A stretch of 64,000 bases of DNA. It comes from Paulownia fortunei (taxonomy: Eukaryota; Streptophyta; Magnoliopsida; Lamiales; Paulowniaceae). Positions 58,336 through 64,000 of this stretch are shown piece after piece; positions within the stretch are counted from its first letter, which is position 1; every line of letters starts with the position of its first letter. Below the pieces are notes generated by a model. It was given only the letters and a program-made list of their open reading frames with translations. It ran no database searches and was not told the origin of the DNA. Made by a program: the position numbers and the translations under genes. The stretch is taken from the NCBI GenBank assembly GCA_019321725.1, contig CM033106.1:24659618-24723617 (forward strand). The letters run 5' to 3'.

Positions 58336-59564
58336 AATAGCATGCACCATGCACATAATCTTTTTTTCAACAAGAAATTGCCGAAAAGTGATCTGAAGGA
58401 TTACAGTGGAATAAAACTTAAATTTTAGGGATCGTAAAGTAACGATTATAACTTTAGGGACTAAAGTGATACTAAACTTAAATTTTAGGGATCACTAATG
58501 ATTTTTTCAATAATAAATTATAAAGGTTTAGAATTAATATTCATACAGAAAAAAAAAATTACGAAAGATTAACGTAGTCTCGATAACGAAGCTAGAGACT
58601 AACGTCTCAAAGGAGGAGGCGTCGATTTCCTGAGGAATAAGAAGAGGAAGCACATGACTAGACTTAACCTAGCCATTCTTTCTTGATCTTAGACACTGAC
58701 GATATGGCTAAAAAACCTAAGAGGTTGATTTCTTTAGTTTATGAAGGTACTTCACCTCTTAGATTGAGTTATATATATAGTGCCTTAATTCAAGAGGAGG
58801 CGTCGATGCACTTAGTGGCAATTAAAAGTTGGTTTGATGCATAAAAGAAAATTTGTTGTGGATGATCATGTTTGAGGTATGGATATTGAATTTGGATTTC
58901 ATTATGAATGGTTAGGAAATCGAAATTTTTGATCTATATTTCGGCATTTTAACACAAATTTAAGATAATGCTTATAAGATCTATAAACAAAATTAGTCGA
59001 GTTCGCCTACGCCCTCTTAAACTAATGACAAGAGAAGGATTCAATATATTTCTTGCTTTGTGAACATCTGAATTATGACTCTTTACTCAGAATTAGAAGA
59101 AACTAGTACATGCAATATTTCAATTAATTTTAGTTCTCCTGATTTTACAATATCCACACATTTTTTATACCTTTACTTTTATTGTTAAAAATTACAATTA
59201 CAAAATGAAGACCTAATCACATATTTATGAAATCTTTTTTCATATTCTTTAGAAAGTGACCAATAGGACTAGATATTAACCTTGTGTCTCACTCACATCT
59301 CCTAAACAAACTATTTTTTGAGAAATTAATAGGTTTCTTTCTTCACTTATCTGTTTCAAACTTATGGAGAAAATAAACTTACTATTTTACACAAATTTAG
59401 TAGAACTGGATCAAAAGTAGATAGTTTCATAAGTTTAATGAGCATCCACTCCTTGAAAACACATGAATTCTCATTAAAAAAAAAGGGTATAAATTGTTAC
59501 ATTGTTTCTGAAATAATCTTACTATTCTTTAAGACAATGCTTCAGTTTAAATTTCTGTAAACTT
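58336..59564. other. AT-rich DNA with small direct repeats
   Basis: aaacttaaattttagggatc occurs at 58417 and 58470, next to further agggactaaagtg phrases, suggesting a fragment of another copy of the preceding element. aggaggcgtcgat recurs at 58613 and 58796. No gene. Confidence 0.5.
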
Positions 59565-59762
59565 CATTTGGATTGATAAATTTAAAATTACGAATTTTAA
59601 ATCAATAATAACAAATTTATTGAACTTGTTTGGATAATCTCTTATTATAATGAATTTCAAATTTTTGAACTCTTATTTTGAACTATTTTTGGAGTTATAT
59701 GAAGTTATTTGAAATTATTTTTCCAAATCTTCCCATCAAATTCAATTCTTTTCATCCAAATG
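59565..59762. mobile_element. MITE-like element, CATTTGGAT family, copy 3
   Basis: Begins catttggattgataaatttaaaat and ends cttttcatccaaatg; the 10-bp ends are inverted repeats with one mismatch. The interior matches 31331-31580 (aataacaaatttattgaactt, tttggataa, ttttgaactattttt). Confidence 0.7.
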
Positions 59763-60820
59763 TAACCGTAGAGAATTTCATTTCGAATCTCAAATCGCAT
59801 TCCACAACTTCATTTTGGCAATAGCCTTCTTTCTAAGATACACAAGAAAGACTTGAAAATTTTGGAAAAGGGAAAGTAAATACAGTGAATGTCATTGAAA
59901 ATTATACAAATTTCTTACAACATGAACGAAAGCAAAACCATCCTCCCTTAATTAATCCTATAATTAAAACATAAGCTCAATAAAGTTTACTGCCCATCAA
60001 CTCCTCCTAATTGCGACTAGGAGAAATCCAAAATTTTAGGTCCTTCAATGGTAGCACCATTTAAGAATGGAAAATACATGCACTACGTAAATATCAGATT
60101 CTCAAAGTCTACAAATAGATGATTATTATCTCCACTATTTACAAATAAGAAGCCAATTTATCTAATGTAGATATTGTAAATTAGAATTTTAGATTTAATG
60201 ATCAACTCAAATTATGTTGTGGGACAATGCAACGCGCCTTAAAAGCCAAAAATCAAATTCTTACAAATGTAATGAAGAAAGTACTATAATCTATAATAAT
60301 GGAAACCAACCAATACCTTCAGTATTTTTATCTCTCCTTTATACAATATTAGATTTTAAGTGGTACAAAGATTTATATTTTTCTTATTAAATATATGGAA
60401 TAGGTGATTCTAATAGTTATTAATTTTTGGAACGAAAATTTGATTATAGTCAACCCAAACTATTGCAGAAAATATTTGTGACAAAATTAACAAAAAAGAC
60501 GGTTATATTTCTTCACATTCATGTTATCAACCCAATTAATCTCTCTAATCCGCATTTCAAATGATCTACTGTTTAAGGCAAAGTTAAAAAAGCGTTGTGT
60601 TACAATATGAACAGAATTAGAAAGTAGATGAGAGCAATATGGATTTGAAAAAAATTATTATGTCCTCGTGCCAGATACCTATCATGGAATAAATCTTATA
60701 AATTCATACATTCTTATAGAACTCAATAAAAGGAAAAATTATAAAATTAATTGGATAAATTAACCTACATAGAGATTTAGTCCTTTACTTTAGGGAATTA
60801 TCTATCGTACAATATATTGA
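59763..60820. other. AT-rich intergenic DNA, no gene seen
   Basis: No supported frame; 59880-60250 is slightly less AT-rich but carries no domain. Confidence 0.5.
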
Positions 60821-61089
60821 GGGGTCGTTTACTTTTTAAGTTAGGATGAAAAATGATTGATGAAAAATGTGATGAGATGTGAGATTATGATTAAGTTATC
60901 TAATAAATTTCATGTGTACTTCATATGATTATTTGAATGATATATTAGTCAAAAAATTTATCAAACGTGTACTTTAATGGATAATTATGTAGATTATCAT
61001 GCATTTGACTAATTTACCCTTATCTAAAGATTCTTATAAATTAGCCTAGATTAACATCTCAAGTCTTAACCAAGTCATGTTCCCCACCA

Positions 61090-61759
61090 TTAATAGGTGT
61101 TTTGCGTAAAAAAAAAAAATCTTTTAAAGTCATGCATTTTATTAACTCATACTTATGTAAAGTAGAAACGTCCATTCTATAGTCCATTCTGCAATACATA
61201 AATGATTGAACTATTCAAATTTTCTAGAAGTAATCCAAAGACAAATGCATTATTTTTATATCTAAGTCACGAAAACATAAAAAAAAAATGAAAACATAGC
61301 CAAGGACCATGGATTTGGGTGCTTCCATAGAATCAAATTATTTTACTATTGAAAAAATAAAATTTGATACGTGTTAAAGGACAGTGGAGAGAATGATAAG
61401 TTAGATGTATTTGTTGTGCTTTCAATTTCAATCCTTTTTTTCTCTTCTTTTCTTTTCTATAGTGGGTAGACTACATAAGACATATTTCAAGAAAAATAAA
61501 ATAAAATATGACAAGTAAAATGCATATATGTGATTTTGAGTTGTCCCTAAATTGAATACTTAATAAGTAATATAAAAACCCAATAATACCACAAAAGCTT
61601 CCAGAGAGAAAAGATAAATCCTCAACCTTAACTCTAATATTCTAACCATAAGAAACAATGAAGACTAGTTTAGAACATGAAAAATAAGTCTGATATAAAT
61701 ACCAGTGAATAACTTAGATATCAAACATTAACTTAATGATACTAATCATCAGTGTTTTA
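61090..61759. other. 3' non-coding part of the Harbinger element
   Basis: AT-rich without frames; lies between the presumed terminus and the stop of the Myb/SANT-like gene. Confidence 0.5.
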
Positions 61760-62786
61760 TCAAATTTGCCCAGTCAACATCATCCTCACCATCTCAGCCC
61801 TTTCTTCATCTGGTAAGCTAAAGAACAAATCAAGATCTTTACTGTTGTTCACAAGAAGCTTTGCTATGTAAATTTTCTGGCTTATACCCAATCCTGGAAG
61901 CCTACCTAGTGCTTCATACACATCTGCCCGTTTTTTAAAGGCATTGAACTCATATCCTTTACGCTTTGCCATTTCACCAAGCCTTTGGTTAGTCTCATTG
62001 CAATATTTTCCCATGATTTCAACAAATTTCTCATCAGTTGTATCTTTGGACTTCCTTTTCTTAGATTTACTTTTCTCGCCACTGTCAATTTCTTTCGATT
62101 GACACACCGACGTATCTATGTTGTCATCTTCAAAGACATAATTTGCTCCATTTATCCAGTCATTTGGTGCTTGCTCACGTTCCTTATTATGCCCAGTTTC
62201 TAGCACATCAGCTGCAGCAGCATTACAGTCCTCAGCATGCTCACCAGTGGCTCTGTCTTTGCCAAATATTTCACACCAGGCAAGGTAAAATGGAAATGCC
62301 TTATACCTCATTGATTGGGCATTTGCATCCGTCTGATATATGAGATAAAATCAAATTATATGTCATCTTCAAATAAATTTTAAAAAACATAACTTCCCAT
62401 AATTAAAAGGTCATGTTACCTTAACAAATTGTTCCCATACATCATCGGAATCTACAGTAATCATGTGCGTAGAGCTATTCCATTCGATACCTAATTTTGA
62501 GAGCATACTACTTAATGTTCTATGATTTTTTTTTTCCAACATGAATTTTTGAATTTATATGAGGTTCAGCCCGTAAGTCAGTGCCAGGAAAGGATTTCAT
62601 CATGTACTGCTCAAGCACACCCAAGTACCCCGTCCTAAAGCCATTTTCACATTTTCAATCTTTGGTTAGAATGTCCTTCAAAGCAGCAACTAATGCCTCC
62701 TCTTCAAGCAAAGACCAAATTCTCCTACTTTTGTCCGACTTCTTTCTAGATTTGGTTGAATTTCTACTATTACCTTCAATCTCCAT
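61760..62786 (-). pseudogene. Harbinger Myb/SANT-like DNA-binding protein gene, broken
   Basis: Two exons: 62786-62420 and 62332-61760, with intron 62333-62419 (donor aag|gtaacatg, acceptor atatcag|acgg). Exon 1 carries the Myb/SANT-like helix region (RRIWSLLEEEALVAALKDIL, then GYLGVLEQYM), which binds element ends. It is interrupted by a TGA where Trp is expected (62655-62657) and by a frameshift at an A-run (about 62525-62535). Exon 2 is intact: LAWCEIFGKDRATGEHAED, a basic SKSKKRKSK stretch (nuclear localisation-like), and the family C-terminus GLGISQKIYIAKLLV, then DLFFSLPDEERAEMVRMML. In Harbinger elements this protein brings the nuclease to the nucleus and DNA. Two lesions make the full-length product impossible. 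Confidence 0.88.
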
Positions 62787-63076
62787 TTAAACTACCTATA
62801 AAATTAATAAGTAATACACATAACATCGTACATTCAATCTATATACTTGTAACTCCAATTAACAAGACATTCATATTTTTTTCAATTCAAAAAATATATT
62901 AGATTAAAGTCATAAACCAACACGATCATAAAATTAAACAATCCAATGCACACAAATAAATTGCAAATACATGTCCACTCATAATTCAAATAATGATTGC
63001 ATTAAAACATACACTAACATCATCCTCTCCATTGATTATATATTGCAATGGCTAAATTTTCCCTCCAAGTTGTCTA
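62787..63076. other. Intergenic spacer of the Harbinger element
   Basis: 290 bases between the transposase stop and the Myb/SANT-like start. It should contain the second gene's promoter. No conserved motif seen. Confidence 0.5.
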
Positions 63077-64000
63077 CTACTGAGAAGGCTCAACATTATC
63101 AATATAATCATCATTATCATCAACATGATTATCCATAATGTCAGGAATCAAGTGTTCTAGCGGATCTTGGGGCATCTCTTTACGAATAAAGTTGTGAATT
63201 AAGCAACATGCCATTATAATACGATTCTGAACTTTGATTGGATAATATGAAGCACTCCTTAGAATGGCCCACACATTTTCAACAAACCAAAGGCCCTCTC
63301 TATGACATTCCGAGCTTTGGCATGCTTCATGTTGAAAAACTCCTCTTTATTACGAGGAATTGAGTTCCCACCATCCTATTCTTTCAAATGATATCTAACA
63401 CCTCTATACGGATTTAGGAATCCATCTCCATTTGTGTATCCATTATCACATAAGTAGAAATTTCCTATAGAAATCAATAAAGCAAAAATTAATAAAGAGA
63501 CAACAAAAAGATGATTAACATAAAGATCTAGTATCATAAAAGCATACCCCTAAGGACTCGCAACCCATTTGGCTTTGTCACTGCATCTCGTAAAACTCTA
63601 CAGTCTGCAGCACTTCCTTCCCAACCAGTTAACACATAAATAAACTTCATATCCCAATCGCAAACTCCTAATACATTAACAGAAATATCCCATTTTCTAT
63701 TACGGTAATGATCCTTATCAGAGACCCAAACTTTGACATCAATATGTGTCCCATCTAGTGCCCCTAGACAACCCTATAACAATAAATACAAACAAAAACA
63801 CCTCAGAGACCATACAAATAATAATCACAAACATTAAATATGGTAAAGCAATTACCTTGAACCATTTCCACCTCTCGTTCATACAATCCTCAGTAATAGG
63901 TTTAGGATCCACAAGTAACAAAGGATGAAGCTTTATTATAGCATTAAGCACAGCATTGAAATGCTTACTAACTGTATGACCTAATCTAATATAGTCAAAT
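63077..64000 (-). pseudogene. Harbinger DDE transposase (HARBI1-like), broken and partial
   Basis: Exons on the minus strand: beyond 64000 to 63856, 63773-63548, and 63464-63077. The introns are 63774-63855 and 63465-63547, with GT/AG ends and correct phase. Catalytic signatures: first Asp in GCLGALDGTHID (exon 2 start), LTGWEGSAADCRVLRDA, second Asp in NFYLCDNGYTNGDGF (exon 3 start), and Glu in HAKARNVIERAFGLLK. The C-terminus is IIMACCLIHNFIRKEMPQDP, typical of the DDE_Tnp_4 family. A TAG replaces a codon after YHLKE (63376-63378, probably Trp), and a frameshift follows GLLK near 63270. The N-terminus lies beyond the window. The three catalytic residues survive, but the frame does not. Confidence 0.92.

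Larger units (their letters stand above)
60821..64000 (-). mobile_element. PIF/Harbinger DNA transposon, truncated by the window edge
   Basis: Contains the two genes that define autonomous PIF/Harbinger elements, a DDE nuclease (63077 to beyond 64000) and a Myb/SANT-like DNA-binding protein (61760-62786), both on the minus strand. A probable left terminus is GGGGTCGTTTACTTTTT at 60821, of the type used by PIF/Harbinger elements, followed by the usual A-rich, loosely repetitive terminal sequence (gatgaaaaatgattgatgaaaaatg). The preceding tga may be a mutated TTA/TAA target duplication. Both genes are broken, so this copy is not autonomous. Confidence 0.8.

Overview
The window is nuclear DNA of a flowering plant, probably a eudicot. 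It is strongly AT-rich, with split genes, AT-type microsatellites and dense layers of plant transposable elements (Ty1/copia, CACTA, Mutator-like, hAT-like, PIF/Harbinger, a tRNA-derived SINE and small inverted-repeat elements). No genus can be named from the sequence. Only one gene of certain function is intact: an S-adenosylmethionine synthetase (53926-55107, + strand) with a typical intron in its 5' leader. Two further intact genes (8647-8964 and 30444-30764, + strand) form a paralogous pair encoding small secreted proteins of 105 and 106 residues.

Layout. 1-7 kb: the decayed 5' half of an antisense copia element (gag and protease remnants, with a probable LTR/leader), then a SINE. 7.05-32.75 kb: a tandem duplication. 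Each unit holds one small secreted-protein gene and, downstream, a segment of about 0.5 kb. Unit 2 (29.19-32.75 kb) is compact. Unit 1 (7.05-28.9 kb) has been swollen by a hAT-like element (9.77-11.78 kb), a decayed copia element (12.9-18.1 kb) and a Mutator-like element (18452-28516) that itself contains an 8.9-kb CACTA element (19380-28247). The CACTA element carries broken TNP2-type and Transposase_24-type genes on the minus strand. The uninterrupted copy of the 0.5-kb segment in unit 2 acts as a natural empty site for the Mutator-like insertion.

32.76-36.5 kb has a different texture and contains a decayed fragment of mitochondrial matR and a group II intron domain V-like hairpin, so it is probably an old nuclear insertion of mitochondrial DNA. 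36.5-52.3 kb is mostly gene-free: small repeats, a pair of diverged segments (38.87-39.97 and 46.57-47.64 kb) next to exon-like remnants of an unrecognised gene, a CACTA-like non-autonomous element, and a tandem dimer with a 24-bp perfect hairpin. 52.5-55.5 kb is the S-adenosylmethionine synthetase locus. 55.7-60.8 kb is AT-rich with a TIR element and a small MITE. 60.8-64 kb is a PIF/Harbinger element running off the window edge, with both its transposase and its Myb/SANT-like gene broken.

The most interesting biology is the secreted-peptide pair: promoter, signal peptide, leader and 3' UTR are well conserved while the core of the mature protein is scrambled. The best structural observation is the datable nest: duplication, then Mutator-like insertion, then CACTA insertion, each with matching target-site duplications.
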